A DNA stretch of 33,493 bases from Pelargonium cotyledonis (lineage: Eukaryota; Streptophyta; Magnoliopsida; Geraniales; Geraniaceae), in NCBI GenBank assembly GCA_036897625.1, contig JAYMTA010000250.1:1-33493 (forward strand), written 5' to 3'. The notes below the pieces were generated by a model. That model was not told the origin of the DNA. It ran no database searches and saw nothing but the letters and a program-made list of their open reading frames with translations. The position numbers and the translations under genes are program-made. This document shows positions 11,634 to 23,199 of the stretch, piece after piece. Position 1 is the stretch's first letter, and each line of letters begins with the position of its first letter.

Positions 11634-11655
11634 CTGCCTATCTCTATCTCATTTT

Positions 11656-11661
11656 AATAAA
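11656..11661 (+). terminator. Poly(A) signal of SDR copy 3
   Basis: AATAAA lies 23 bases after the stop codon at 11631-11633, in T-rich DNA and just ahead of a MITE. It is a plausible but close-set polyadenylation signal. Confidence 0.45.
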
Positions 11662-11682
11662 CTCAGCTTATTATGTTGTGTA

Positions 11683-11913
11683 TTTTTATTTCAAAATGAG
11701 TGTCATATTTCTATTTTTTCTATTTGTAAGTATTAAGAATTACCAGATAATTTAATTTGTTTTCAATATTACTCTCACTTTTCTTCCTACACCTTTTGTG
11801 CGGGGCTGCCCATGTGCAGTTCTGTAATGCATAAGTGGTAAGGGTAATATGAAAAAATAATAATATAATAGCCTAAAAATATAAACATGACACTCATTTT
11901 GGGACGAAGTGAG
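11683..11913. mobile_element. Stowaway-like MITE downstream of SDR copy 3
   Basis: The left end contains TTTCAAAATGAGTGTCAT and the right end the inverted form ATGACACTCATTTTGGGACG, with TA on both sides (11681-11682 and 11914-11915). The 231-base, AT-rich element is of the same family as the one at 7229. It may supply or overlap the 3' end of copy 3 transcripts. Confidence 0.7.
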
Positions 11914-13358
11914 TAGTTAACTAAAGTAATCAATTATAAATGCCCATTTCAAAAAGAAAGGGAGCAGCTCTCACCACACAGTCCGCAGATTTAATGTCTT
12001 TTATTTTTGTATCCATTTTCATTTCGCGTAGGGATTTATTTGGCTCACTCAATTGTAATTTGGATTCTTGGTCTCGCTCTCCCTCTCTTTGTGTTTCAAC
12101 CTGTACTCCGCCGACTTAGTCTTTGGGCTTTATGTACTTTATTCTTTTTTTTTTCTTTGGAATAAAATACAAGTACTGTTTACTGATAATAAAAAAGATA
12201 GGGATAGTAATATGATTTTGTTGGATTGATTGACTCTAGTCGGTAAATTTGCCAGTATGATTGTGGAATGATGATGTGATGTATTTGCTGATGTGGATGT
12301 AAGTTATCTGTTGTAGTAGGCCATTTGGACCAAATCAATTTTTTTTAAAAGTATAAGTGTCAGACTAATAGTAAAAATTACTCGAAGGCAATTTCAATAG
12401 TTGCAACAAGTATAAGGAGTTTAGCGGTAATTTACTCTAATAAAATAATAAGCATAAAAAGTGTTAAAGGTTTTCGGCGGCAGCGCAAGCGGTCGAGAGG
12501 AAGAGAATCGGTGTCGACGAGTCACAAAGCGAAAGGCGTGGGAGGCGAGTGACAACAGGGAGAAGGTGTGTGGATGTGAGAGACGGACCGTATCAGAGAC
12601 AAGAGGCAGAGTGGAGCTGGTGTGTCGGCTATCGGATATGGCGAGATATGAAGAGGCGGAGCGCTTGGGTTAGGAAATGGGGTTGCTGGCCATTGCAGGA
12701 AAGGAGGAAGGAGGCGTGGAGGTGAATATAATCGTGTAATGTTTCTTAACCCAAGCGGTCAGAAATGTGACTTATCGGCAGACCAGCCTGATGCGGTCCG
12801 TCCATGCAAATGAGGTCTAGGAATCATAACTACAGTGGCGGTGGTGGGCCACTTGCAGCTAGGGAGGGGATCCGTGGCAGATCCCTAAAGTCGGGTTTGG
12901 TAGTTTCATTATGTTGGACCAAGGGTTTGGGTCATCTTGTTGAGTTAGCTATGCATGTCGGGTCTCGTGTTAAGCCCCGGAATGCCAGAGATTGACTTAC
13001 TAATTCAATGTGATTTTCTGTTAGTTCGTTTTTGTTTTATGAGTGTGGTTATGATTTATCTTGATAACCTCCACAAACGTGACATTGAGGAAGATAATAT
13101 GGCTGAAAGCATTACCATTTGCGTCTGGGAAGAAGAATAAAAATAAAAAAAAAGTATTCTTGAACTAAAATATGCAGTGCTGGCTCGCAATGACACCAGC
13201 TCCGACCTAAAATATTGTGCCAAATGTTGATTCGGTAGCACAACTACGTGTCGCATCCATTGCATGCAACCACTGCCATGTCGCCACCTTCAGTGGTGGT
13301 TGATGATGATCTCTATCTATTATCTCTTTCCACCGGAAAATTCGGCGATGAACATACC
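11914..13358. other. Intergenic region between SDR copies 3 and 4, with a GC-rich coding-like patch
   Basis: No recognisable gene. A GC-rich, purine-rich patch at about 12455-12720 stands out from the AT-rich flanks and is open for 70 codons on the plus strand, but the peptide resembles nothing I know. The segment just before it (about 12300-12445) looks like one end of a MULE-type repeat; I did not find its partner. The last ~100 bases are the leader of copy 4. Confidence 0.45.
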
Positions 13359-15023
13359 ATGGAGCTCAGTCACGTGATCTTGAATCTCATGGCTCCTCCC
13401 ATAACCGCACTCACCTTCTTCTTCTTCCTACCCCCATATCTTCTCTTCAAATTCCTTCTCTCCAACTTTAAGAGACTTGAAAATGTCGCCGGAAAAGTTG
13501 TCATCGTTACCGGAGCATCCTCCGGCATTGGTGAGGTATTTTCCAACTCCGACCAAATTTAGGGTTTTTGTTAATTTTGCGTGAATATTATTGTTTTTTC
13601 ATGTTTAATTTTGAAGCATCTAGCTTACGAATATGCGAGGAGAGGCGCTTGTTTAGCACTTGTTGCTAGAAGAGAGAAGCGTCTTCATAATGTGGCCGGA
13701 AAGTCCCGCCAGCTTGGCTCGCCGGAGGTTATTGTGGTTCAGGCTGATGTGACCAAGGTTGAAGATTGCAAGAGGCTTGTTGATGAAACAGTGAACCACT
13801 TTGGGAGGAGTAAGTTAATTCACTAAAAAAATAAGTTGATATTGTGATATTTTATATCACATGCATTTGTGACGAAATTGCGAAGAAATTTTTTGTCACA
13901 TCCAATTATGACAATCCAAATAATGATAGAAATTCGTCAGAATTTACATTTGTGATTGAAATTCATAGATTTGTGATAAAAATTTCTGTCGCAGATCGCT
14001 AATTTTCTTGTTCTAATTGAACTAGAAAGCAATTGTGCGCTTTAATTACTTCTATGAATACATGATGCTATGAATTTCTTAAAATATTGTTGTTTCAAAT
14101 TTTGTTGAATAGCAGTAGATCATCTGGTAAACAATGCCGGGGTTGCTACTGTGTGCTTGTTTGAAGAGTGTACTACCACTAATTTAGCCACAACAATGGT
14201 ATGATTCGCGTGAGGCTTTTGGTCCTTTTGAGCTCTCAGATTTGAGTCTCGTTGGTACAATATTTGCTGATAAAAGAAACGGACGGGTTGACAAATGGGA
14301 ATTGGTCTTAACAGGACACCAACTTTTGGGGTTCGGTGTATTGCACCTACTTTGCAATTCCACACCTAAAACAGAGCAAAGGAAAGATAATAGGCGTGGC
14401 CTCGTCATGCGCGTGGGTACCGGTGGTACGAATGAGCATATATAGGGTTAAGAAATCAATCTCATATAAAAGTTTCTCCTAATTCTTGTTACACTACAAT
14501 GTTACCAATTTCACTTTTGGAATTCAGGCAGCCAAGGCGGCCGTGGTTAGCTTTTATGAAACAATGATGATGGAATTAGGGACAGAAATCGGAATAACAA
14601 TTGTATTCCCGGGGTTGATTGACTCGGAGATGACTCAAGGGAAGTTCCTATCCAAGGAGGGTTTGATGATAGTAGATGAAGAAATGAGAGATGTAAGTTG
14701 TTGATTTGGTATCTTTTCGATCTGCATTTTGTTGAATTGCTATGACTCCAATGGATATATGGTGTTAGGTTCAAGAAGGCTTGATGCCCGTGGAGTCGGC
14801 ATCAGAATGTGCAAAAGTGATAGTAGATAGTGCATGTTGTGGTGACAAAAACTTGACAATGCCGTCTTGGATGGGGACATCATTTTTTTGGAACATGTTT
14901 TTGCCGGAGATAGTAGAGTGGGGTAATCAATTTCTATGGCGCCCCAGACCAGGAAAATCACAGAGGGATGCGGCAAGCAAAAGTATTCTGAACCTGATAC
15001 AAAGATTCTCAGGACATATGTGA
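13359..15023 (+). CDS. HSD-like short-chain dehydrogenase, copy 4 (NADP-type loop)
   Basis: Six exons join to 334 residues: 13359-13535, 13617-13809, 14116-14198, 14315-14446, 14528-14692 and 14769-15023. The start ACCATGG has ideal context; an in-frame ATG at 13278 would add 27 residues that do not resemble the sisters. Features are a hydrophobic anchor with Ala-Pro-Pro, TGASSGIGE (51-59), an NADP-type LVARR loop (Arg77, Arg78), NNAG, tetrad Asn154 (in DTNFWG), Ser181, Tyr194 and Lys198 (Y-R-A-A-K). Exon 5 is 165 nt against 126-129 in the other copies and encodes an extra GKFLSKEG...DEEMRD stretch that is usual in plant HSD proteins, so copy 4 keeps the ancestral form. Odd points are the Ile-Tyr-Arg in place of Phe-Tyr-Asn at the active site and a divergent C-terminus. 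It is probably a working NADP(H)-dependent oxidoreductase of membranes or oil bodies with unknown substrate. Confidence 0.85.
13850..14030. repeat. Degraded transposon-like sequence in intron 2 of SDR copy 4
   Basis: The intron is 306 bases against 66-96 in copies 1 and 2. Its middle has repeated TTTGTGA words in both orientations (for example near 13867, 13961 and 13969) and ends with ATCGCTAATTTTCTTGT, resembling the terminal words of CACTA elements such as the one at 33412. The left end is not defined. Confidence 0.35.
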
Positions 15024-15160
15024 CCAGGTACATACTGCTTCAACCTATTGTGCTTAAAGCCCAACTGAGATCTTCCATGCTATATTCCATTAGCATATGG
15101 TTTGTGAAACATCAAGGCATGTACTCCACTTCTATATTTTAATGTTTGAGAAATCAAAGA

Positions 15161-15196
15161 ATTTCAAATGACATACCAAGAGCTGTCATTTGAAAT
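15161..15196. repeat. Perfect 13-bp inverted repeat
   Basis: ATTTCAAATGACA (15161-15173) is followed after ten bases by its exact reverse complement TGTCATTTGAAAT (15184-15196). It sits ~140 bases after the copy 4 stop. It could fold in the 3' end of that transcript or be a MITE core; related ATTTCAAATGA words recur near 15270. Confidence 0.6.
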
Positions 15197-17280
15197 CTCA
15201 CGTTAAATGCATGTTTTGAGTGTCGGATTTTTGTAGTTTTCAAACACCTCATTTTGCTCAAATCTAATATTTCAAATGAAATGTTCATTTTCAAACACAC
15301 CATATATATGTAGTACTAGTGAAATATGACATGTATGCATTGGGGCAAGGGGTTTCGAGGCATTTGTACCCTCTCTCGTAGTCTCATATTCGAGCCACAT
15401 ATCTGAAAATTTTGCAATTCCATAATTTAAATTTCGTCCTTGAGAATTAGAATAAAGCTGGATCAAAATGAACTACCTCTTTTGAACTTACAACCAAACT
15501 TCTCAATTTCTTTAATATGTTTCTTCTATGTGTCAATTATAGAAAGACAACTGGAGAGGATGGTTGACACATATTTTCTCGAGGTTGTGGAGAAAAATTG
15601 AATAAACACTTCAAGATTTTCATGGTTAGTCTAGACTTGAATTTCATCATCTCTTTGCGTCAATTTTTTCTACCTTTCTATTTCATGCTACTTACATTTC
15701 CACTAGGCTATAAGAGGATTGATATCGCGTGTATTTGTCAGTATTTATTAGCACCTTGGCTAGGTTTTTTTTTTTGTGTGAATTTTCTGCACATCCACAC
15801 TTTCTTCTTCCAGTGGGCGACATACATAGTGATATCGGGTTTTTATATATTTTGTTATGGAATGTTATGAAATTAAAGACTGGATTCCTTTCAAAATATA
15901 AGGCCCTATGCTATGATTGTGCCTTCAAAATAATCAAATTTTCTCGCCAACCATGCCTTCAACTATAACATATATGATTTGCAACTCCAAAAATCTAATA
16001 CGACATCACCGTATGGATTAAGGAGGGAGTAGAGCTGGTAGGTCATTTCAGTGGATGTCAGCTCAACACTTCCCAGTTCTGTTGCCTACCATGTGCAGGT
16101 AGGTCATTTCAGAGGAGGTTATCATGTGGTTTTGTTCGAGTTATAGATCGACTAACAAATAGACCAACTAATTTTTAGTGTTCAAATTTCACTGTAACAG
16201 CTTGAACTTTAGTGATAATTGAAAAGTAGTGCTTTAGTTGACTTCTCAACTTTGTATGACTATTTTCTTGATTCGACAAAATAATAAATTGTTTGTAGCA
16301 ATTAACTCGAGTGAATAGCCTATTCCTTTTTGTGCTACCACCTAACCAAGATATTGAAGCTACTGTTTCAATACCAGAATCATATAAAGAAGTATACGAG
16401 AACAAATGTTGTAGCAATTTAGTGTATTAAAATGGCTAAAGTATCACTAGATTAAGATTTTTTTTCGGTCGAGAAACATGTTGCAATTGAAAGAAGAGAA
16501 TACTCATCTTGTAGACAAGATTGCATCTTGAATTCAAACAGATACCGAACTTGAGTACCTCTACCCTTTCCTTGACGAAATACCTCCTAAATCTTACCCC
16601 CTTTGTTATGGTCTCCAAGCATCGCCCTTCATTCTCTTAACGAAGTTGCATTAAGGCCTCCGTTAAAAACCTACCCACTATCTTCCACACGCACCACAAA
16701 GTCATCGCTGGTGAGATCAAACGCTTCCTTGCCGTCGACCACCGAAAGCTCCCACTCCTTGCGATATCCCACTAAACAAACCGACAAGTCCACTCAACTT
16801 GCTATCAGAGCAAGAAACAACGCTAATATACATATTATTAAGACTTTGTAAATTGATATTTAGTATACAATCAATAATGCAATGCATGTACAAATACATG
16901 TGATAGAAAAAGATTAAAGTGATAATTGTAAAATAGTCAACGGACACAAACAAACGAACAACTGACCAAGGACGTGTGAGATTAACAGGTGGCATACAGA
17001 GAAGGGCGAGTACGATTGTGATGCTCCCAGCGCACGCGCGATCACACAACACTCTCTACTAGTAAATGAGAAACGTGTGTACCCGTAAAATAAAAACCCA
17101 AAAAATAGCGCGCTCACACAATTTTGGCATCAAATTTTGAACCCCCGCCTCCAATTTTGGGTTTCTGATCACACCCCGCCTTGCCCAAGTAACACTTCCG
17201 TTTTCGCACCCCTTTTTCTCGCACATTCCAAATCACATCATCAACCACCACTACTCTCATCACTCCCATTCCTCTCCGCC

Positions 17281-17290
17281 ACTAGGGTTT
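17281..17290 (+). promoter_or_regulatory. Telo-box in the DEK leader/promoter
   Basis: ACTAGGGTTT is the reverse complement of the plant telo-box AAACCCTA, followed at once by CCCAAACCCCTAAATCC. Such elements near the transcription start are typical of genes active in dividing cells, including ribosomal and chromatin genes, which fits DEK. It lies 56 bases upstream of the ATG. Confidence 0.55.
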
Positions 17291-17345
17291 CTCCCAAACC
17301 CCTAAATCCTACTCTCTATTTCACCATTCCTCTCTCTCCCCTCAC

Positions 17346-20300
17346 ATGGCCACCGAAGCTCTCCACCATGACAAGTCTGAGGACTTGGCTCCAGTGCAAG
17401 ATCCCAAATCTCAAGTTGCAGCTGAAACCGAAGTGGAACCAGTGACCGGGGACAAGGACCAGGAGGAGGGAAAGGAGCCGGAAATGGAGACTGACGAGCC
17501 TCGAGTGGACGGAATTGCAGAGAAAGCTGACGAGGAGAGCGACAAGGAGGTGGCAGAGGTTGACGAGGAAAGTTCGCGAAAGAAGAGGGGTCGGAAGGGG
17601 AGTTCTAAGAAAGAGCTGAGTCAGTTGAAGGACGAGTCGGAGGAGGTGACTCCGGAGAAGAAGAGTCCGGTTACGCCCACCAGCGAGAGGCCTACGAGAG
17701 ATAGGAAGACCGTGGAGCGCTATTCTGCCCCGTCTGCGGGGAGGTCTTCGGGTAGCAAGGTTTTTTCCATCGAAAAGGTACTACTAAAGAGTCATGGTTT
17801 TCATTGTTCATAGTGTTTGGTTTCTATTTCTTCTTGATTAGCATTGGGTTTCTGATTTTCTCTTCTTAATTTCAAATATTTGTTTATTCGGGATCTCAGG
17901 GTCGTGGTACACAATTGAAGGACATTCCAAATGGTATGCTCTGTGAACTCTCTGTTGGAATATTTTGATGAATAAGACACTCACTTTGTTGGAAAGATCA
18001 TTTTCAATACTAATGAGGTCTGAAATAAAAACAATTGCAAACAAACTGTACAAAACAGTGTGTTTGCTTGATTTGAAGGAAATTTGAGTATTTCCTTCTA
18101 TTTTTCTATAGTACTGTTATTACTTCAATCTCGTTATTGACTCGACAAGTAGCTTAAGTTTGTTGTTAGAAATGGGGAAGTTGTAAGAGTCTCAAAATAG
18201 AGGATCAAGAGGCATTGATACAATGTTGAATTTTTTTCTTGATTGAATTGATATTCACAGATTTCTCTTTTCATAGTTCTTGCTTGATATTTACCATGTT
18301 CTTATTGCTTATGCTAATGTCCTATTGCAATTTGATTAACAGTAATAAGTTTCAATCTAATTCTAACTATAGCTGTAGTCAGATCCATTCTAGTTTTAAT
18401 TAGATCTACATCTTCAATGGAAAAAAAAGTTGCAAGGTGTTGCAGCACAAAATAGTTACAAACAGGGCATGCCAACTGTTAGATCTAAATATGTTTCCTT
18501 ACATTTTTTTTGTAACTAAAAAGGTTAAATGGACATGACATATGAACTAAATTCCAAATTTGGTGTACTTAGCTATGTATGCTATTTGGCATGAGAAGGA
18601 CAAGTTTAACTTCAAGAAGTACTGTCAGCATTTGTTGTCAAGCAGAATATGAATGCCATTTACTGTAATTTTACTTTATTGCCAAAGCAGAATGGCCTAT
18701 AGTTTTTTCTTTCTAATGTTATGAACTATGACAGTGGCTTTCAAATTGTCCAAGAGAAAAGCTGATGACAATCTGCAGGCGCTTCATATTATACTTTTTG
18801 GAAAAAAGGCCAAGGTGAAATATCTATCTGGTATTTTAGCGTACTTCTATTCACACATAAAAGTTATATTTTATTGGTATTTCAGATCTTTATTTTGCAT
18901 TGATTCATATGCAGGTACACAGTCTGAAGAGAAATATAGGCCAATTTTCAGGTTTTGTTTGGGGTGAAGAAAACGAGGTACTTTATATATTGTTGTTCTC
19001 AAGCTAATATGTACATTTAAGTCCATGACTAGACTCCATCAGTAAAGTCTTGTTGTCATTGATGCTTGATGATTATTTGCCTTGTGGTTGTTGAAAAACA
19101 AATATTGATGTCGTCTAGTGGATTATTTTGGATCAAACAACTCCTCTGCTTCAGACAAGGGAAGAGTGTTCTTTGAGAGGATTCAAAGTTCAAGCACTGA
19201 TAAGCTTCAGTGTTGAGTTGACCCTTGATCACCCATATAGCTGTGAAAGAGGAAAACATAGAATGTGAAAACTAGTGTGCGTGCACTGGAATTTATCTTT
19301 GGTGCTAGAATGAGATATCTACCTATGAATTCAGAGTGCTGCAACATGCAAGGCATGTAAAAATGTAGAGATTATGAAATGTGTGAGGCTTGCACCAATG
19401 TGTAGTATTTATAGTGGAATAGCCTCAATTTGATTTAAGTCAAATGTAGTGATTATAGAATATGCAAGCCTTCACTAATGTTTGGTATTTATAGTGGAAT
19501 AGCCTCAATTTGATTTAGTCAAAGTGACATGACAGCTTCTTTTTGTTTGGTTGTGTGACTTGTTGAACAAGTATTACCTTTATTCAATGAATCTAGACAT
19601 TAGCTGAAGATCAGCATTTTTGGTGGCCTGACTTGTGGCTGAAATGGGCCAAATTCACACTCATTGGTTGGATTGGGCTCTGACCATGGTCTAGCACCCA
19701 GCTTGTTCTCTTCCAATTTTCAGTAGGCCCTACCTTGTATGTTGGTTTGGCAATCCCATGGCTTGTCCAAAATATTTTGTTGCATCAAGGCTGATAGATA
19801 CTATTATTATTGTACGCCCATACCTGTGTTTATGGATTTAGTCCATATCCATAGGATAATTGTTTGTATCAAGTATTATTTTTCTAGTTTTAAATTCATA
19901 TTTCTAGCTGGACCCCTAAAATTTGGTTTGTTCTTATGCTCTTAGCAGGAAAAACAGAAATCAAGAGTGAGGGAGAAGATTGACAAGTGTGTTAAAGAAA
20001 AATTATTAGATTTTTGTGATGTGCTCAACATTCAAATGAATAAGACCGCTATGAAAAAGGTAGGTAATTACAAAATAGATTATTCATTTTATTCTATCTA
20101 GAGTTGCACCATCTTATGGGGCTGAGGTATGTTTTCAGGAGGAAGTCGCTGCAAAATTATTGGAGTTCTTGGAATCCCCCCATGTGACAACTGACATTTT
20201 GCTTGCCGAAAAGGAAAAGGTTTTTATATTGTTTTACTGCTTTGTAAATTATATACCCTTGAACTGTTTTTGGTGGTATTGATATGGGATCTGAATGTTT

Positions 20301-23199
20301 GGTTTTAGAAAGGTAAAAAACGTAAGAAGGTTGCATCTGGAAAAAGTGTGAGCTCTGGAGAGGCATCTAAGGATACTCCAGGGAAGGTTGGTGTTGTACT
20401 TTTCCTTTCAAGTTCAGTTGAATATTGTTTGTTGCTTTAGATAGTATTTGGTTGAAATGTGACTAGAAGATTAATTGTCTTTGAATGATATATTTCTTTT
20501 AGGTATAAGTATTTATCAAGATATCTGTGATTCCAATTAATTTTGTTGTTGTTGTTTTTACTGTTCTCTTATCTTTGACTTCTAATAATCAATTGGAACT
20601 ATTCATGATTGCTATGCATAAACACATGCTTCCTGGTTTAAAATGTGATATACTTGATTGATAGTAATTTATATGTATGTAAATTATCTCTTTTAGTTAA
20701 TACAATATTGTCTTGATAATTTTCTGCAAAAGAAAAAATTCATTGAAAATCTGTACTAGGAAGCATGCCTGTAGGGCAAAACCTCAAGAACATGGGGATT
20801 TCGTATTATTTCCTTTTATTTGACACTCTGCTACTACTGACAACTAGTTTTGCTGTTAGACTTGAAACTATTGACTCCAGTGATGTTTCATTTATGTAAT
20901 TCTATCAAATTTGCAAAATAGACATGTCTTTGTACAGATTGAAATGAAATTTGTATTCACTGTGACCATAATTTTGGTTGTCTAGTAGTGACTTTGTGTT
21001 TTCAGATTTTAGCTTCTCCTGTTGTACCTTCTAATCATTCGTTTGAGTTTGGTTTCCAATCTGAATGGTTGCAATTATTAAACTCTTATCTTCCTGTTTA
21101 TCATCAGTCATAACTCATAAGTTTGGATTTGCCTGTGTGCTACAGTGGTTTGGGCTTAAACATGCTTGTATATAATATATGAACATCAATCTTTTTTCCA
21201 GTTATGTCTTTTATGTGATACAGTCAAAGGTTGTGTTAAGCACACATATCTAATAGCATACTGATTGGATTCAGTTTGTGTATTCCCCATAGTCTTAATA
21301 TTTTTCAGTGGGTTTCTTATTGCTTCATTATTATGTGATATCTCTAGCACTTCCTTGGAACTACCTGTATTTTCAGTCTCCTAGTAAAAATGTGATTTTT
21401 CATTTATTTTTTATTTTTTTTGGATAAGCAACAGGACAGCAGGCCTGTGAAGGTCAATGCGTTGTATTTGAATTTTCTTCTGTATTTTTATGAGGTTAGA
21501 TGGTTAAAGGATGTGGTGTGTATTATTGTCTGTTTCTTTGATGTTCTGATTTGGCCATTTGGGTTGAAATCCTGATCTCATGAAAGGAGTTTTTGTATTT
21601 TCCCTTGGTATTGTGATGTGGTTATTTATGTCAAAGTGAATATGTATGTCTGTGATATGTCTGTAGAGACAAAAAACAACTGAAGGTGGTAAAAAGAGAA
21701 AGCAATTACCCAAAAGTGCGGATGAAGTTGCTGAAAAAGTTGAATCACCAGAGGCTAAAGATGATTCTCATGAAGATGATGACAATGATGCAACACCAAA
21801 AGAAGAGAGTGATCATTTGGAGAGTAAATTGGATGAGGAGGAGGAAGAAGAAGATGAAACAAAGGAGCAAATGTCAAATCATAAAAGTTCATCGAAAAAG
21901 ATCCAGAAGGTAACATCAGAGGCTAAAAGCAAGGACAAATCTAAACCCGTGAAGAAAGGCAGCACTGAAAAATCTCTCAAGAGTCCTAAAAAATCAACAA
22001 AGAAATCTCCAAGTTCAACTTCCAAAAAAGTTGAGACTCATCCTGATGCAACTACTGTTTCACTATCTAAATCAAAGGGATCTGCAACTAAAAAACAGAA
22101 AGTTGAAAAGGAAAGCCCCAAGGACCAAAGTAAGGAAAAAACAGCAGGAAAGAAACAATCAAGCAAGTCAACGTCAAAGCAGTCTGTGGACGTGCAAGGT
22201 ACGTTATATATTTTTCATTCTCTCTCAACTCTCATAACTGACTGAAACTTGTGATTGGGTTTTGAGTTATAGTATTATATTTTCTATGGACTTTCTTCCA
22301 ATTTTGTCAATATACATAGAAGTTGATTTATTGAATACCAAGTTGAACTGTAATGCATGTACTTTACTAAGTATTACAAATTGCATTTCCTTTGCATCAT
22401 TTGAACGTGTGTTAGTGTGTGGTCTGTAATAGTTAAGTGAGTTGTTTTGCTATTCACCCAATGAATATCTTCACAATTAATAACAATGTAAAAGAGATGT
22501 TGATTTTTCCACTATGGATTATATATGTTACCTTTGCCATCTCTAATTGTGTTGTATTTTGTTCACTATATGTCTTATATGGCGATAATTGTTATAATTG
22601 GCTCACAATATATTTGCTCCTGCATGATTATTGTCATATATTGGTGTGGATTTGTTGTTGCTTATTGTTTTGTTTGTTTCTTTAATCTATGTGTATTTAT
22701 TAATTGTTTTGTCTTTTGATATATGGTGGGTAAAGGCAAAAGTAGCAAGAAGTCTAAGCCAGAACCAAGCAGAGAAGAGATGCTCACTGTTGTAGTGGGT
22801 ATTCTTAAAGTTGTGGACTTCAATACGGCAAGTTTTGCCCATGTCTGGGATTTGCTTAGATTTTGTGTGAACATTTTGTTAGTCATATTTTATTTACTGA
22901 GTGTTTGGTTTGGTGCAGGCAACGCTATCTGATATTCTCAGGCAACTTGGTATGCTCATCAATTTCTGTTTCTACATAGAAAGGTTTGTCCAATTATGTC
23001 ATGCAAAGCTAATTACTTAAATGTTGTGTTATCAGGTACCCACTTTGGCGTGGATCTTATGCATAGAAAAGCAGAGGTCAAAGATATAATTACTGAGGCA
23101 ATAAATAACATGTCTGATGAAGAGGAAGACGGGGACGATGCTGAGGATAATGCTGACGCCGGTGATGAGGATGGTGAAGACGAGGATGATGATGCTTAA
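17346..23199 (+). CDS. DEK: DEK domain chromatin-associated protein
   Basis: Eleven exons give 565 residues: 17346-17777, 17900-17933, 18735-18814, 18915-18977, 19949-20059, 20139-20219, 20309-20386, 21667-22198, 22736-22827, 22919-22949 and 23036-23199. Residues 1-120 are acidic and Lys-rich. Residues ~120-270 form the conserved plant DEK core: an ERPTRDRKTVERYSAPS motif, then VAFKLSKRKADDNLQ, LFGKKAK, NIGQFSGFVWGEENE and KLLDFCDVLNI. Residues ~268-470 (mainly exon 8) are disordered, Lys/Ser-rich with an acidic run and many KKS/SKS repeats. Residues ~481-537 are the DEK C-terminal domain (PSREEML ... GTHFGVDLMHRKAEVKDII), followed by a 28-residue Asp/Glu tail. DEK proteins bind DNA, histones and cohesin in the nucleus and affect chromatin accessibility. 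The intron after exon 9 is GC-AG. The ATG has a good context (CACATGGCC). It is shorter than Arabidopsis DEK3 and nearer DEK1/DEK2 in size. Confidence 0.93.
19405..19517. repeat. Direct duplication in DEK intron 4
   Basis: The 33-base block starting GTATTTATAGTGGAATAGCC occurs exactly at 19405-19437 and 19485-19517, 80 bases apart, and weaker similarity extends upstream of both. This is a tandem duplication of about 80 bases inside a ~970-base intron. The TATTTATAG word and surroundings recall LTR promoter sequence, but no LTR ends could be defined. Confidence 0.75.
22828..22918 (+). other. GC-AG intron in the DEK gene
   Basis: The conserved reading ...VVDFNT/ATLSDILRQLG of the DEK C-terminal domain is only obtained if exon 9 ends at 22827 and the intron begins with GC (ACG followed by GCAAGT) and ends with GGTGCAG at 22918. 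GCAAGT is the strong form expected for the rare GC donor class. No GT donor nearby keeps frame and homology; retaining the intron would bring a stop at about 22930. Confidence 0.85.

Larger units (their letters stand above)
15024..17345. other. Intergenic region between the SDR array and the DEK gene
   Basis: No intact gene is seen. It contains a hairpin-forming repeat at 15161-15196, a 15-base direct repeat GGTAGGTCATTTCAG at 16037-16051 and 16098-16112, and T-rich DNA. A short GC-richer open stretch at 16603-16851 has no recognisable homology. The final ~250 bases are C-rich and form the DEK promoter and leader. Confidence 0.45.

Noticed and set aside
12461..12673. 70-codon frame in a GC-rich patch
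   Set aside because: Arg/Glu-rich from purine bias; no homology recognised. Kept only as a patch in the intergenic note.
13278..13358. In-frame N-terminal extension of SDR copy 4
   Set aside because: The 27 extra residues are polar and unlike the anchor that begins all sister proteins; the ATG at 13359 has the better context.
16603..16851. 82-codon plus-strand frame upstream of DEK
   Set aside because: Short, Ser/Thr-rich, without recognisable domain, promoter or splice context; probably chance.
19089..19740. Possible solo LTR starting TGTTGAAA in DEK intron 4
   Set aside because: No matching CA-ending right boundary or 5-bp target duplication could be found, so only the internal duplication is reported.
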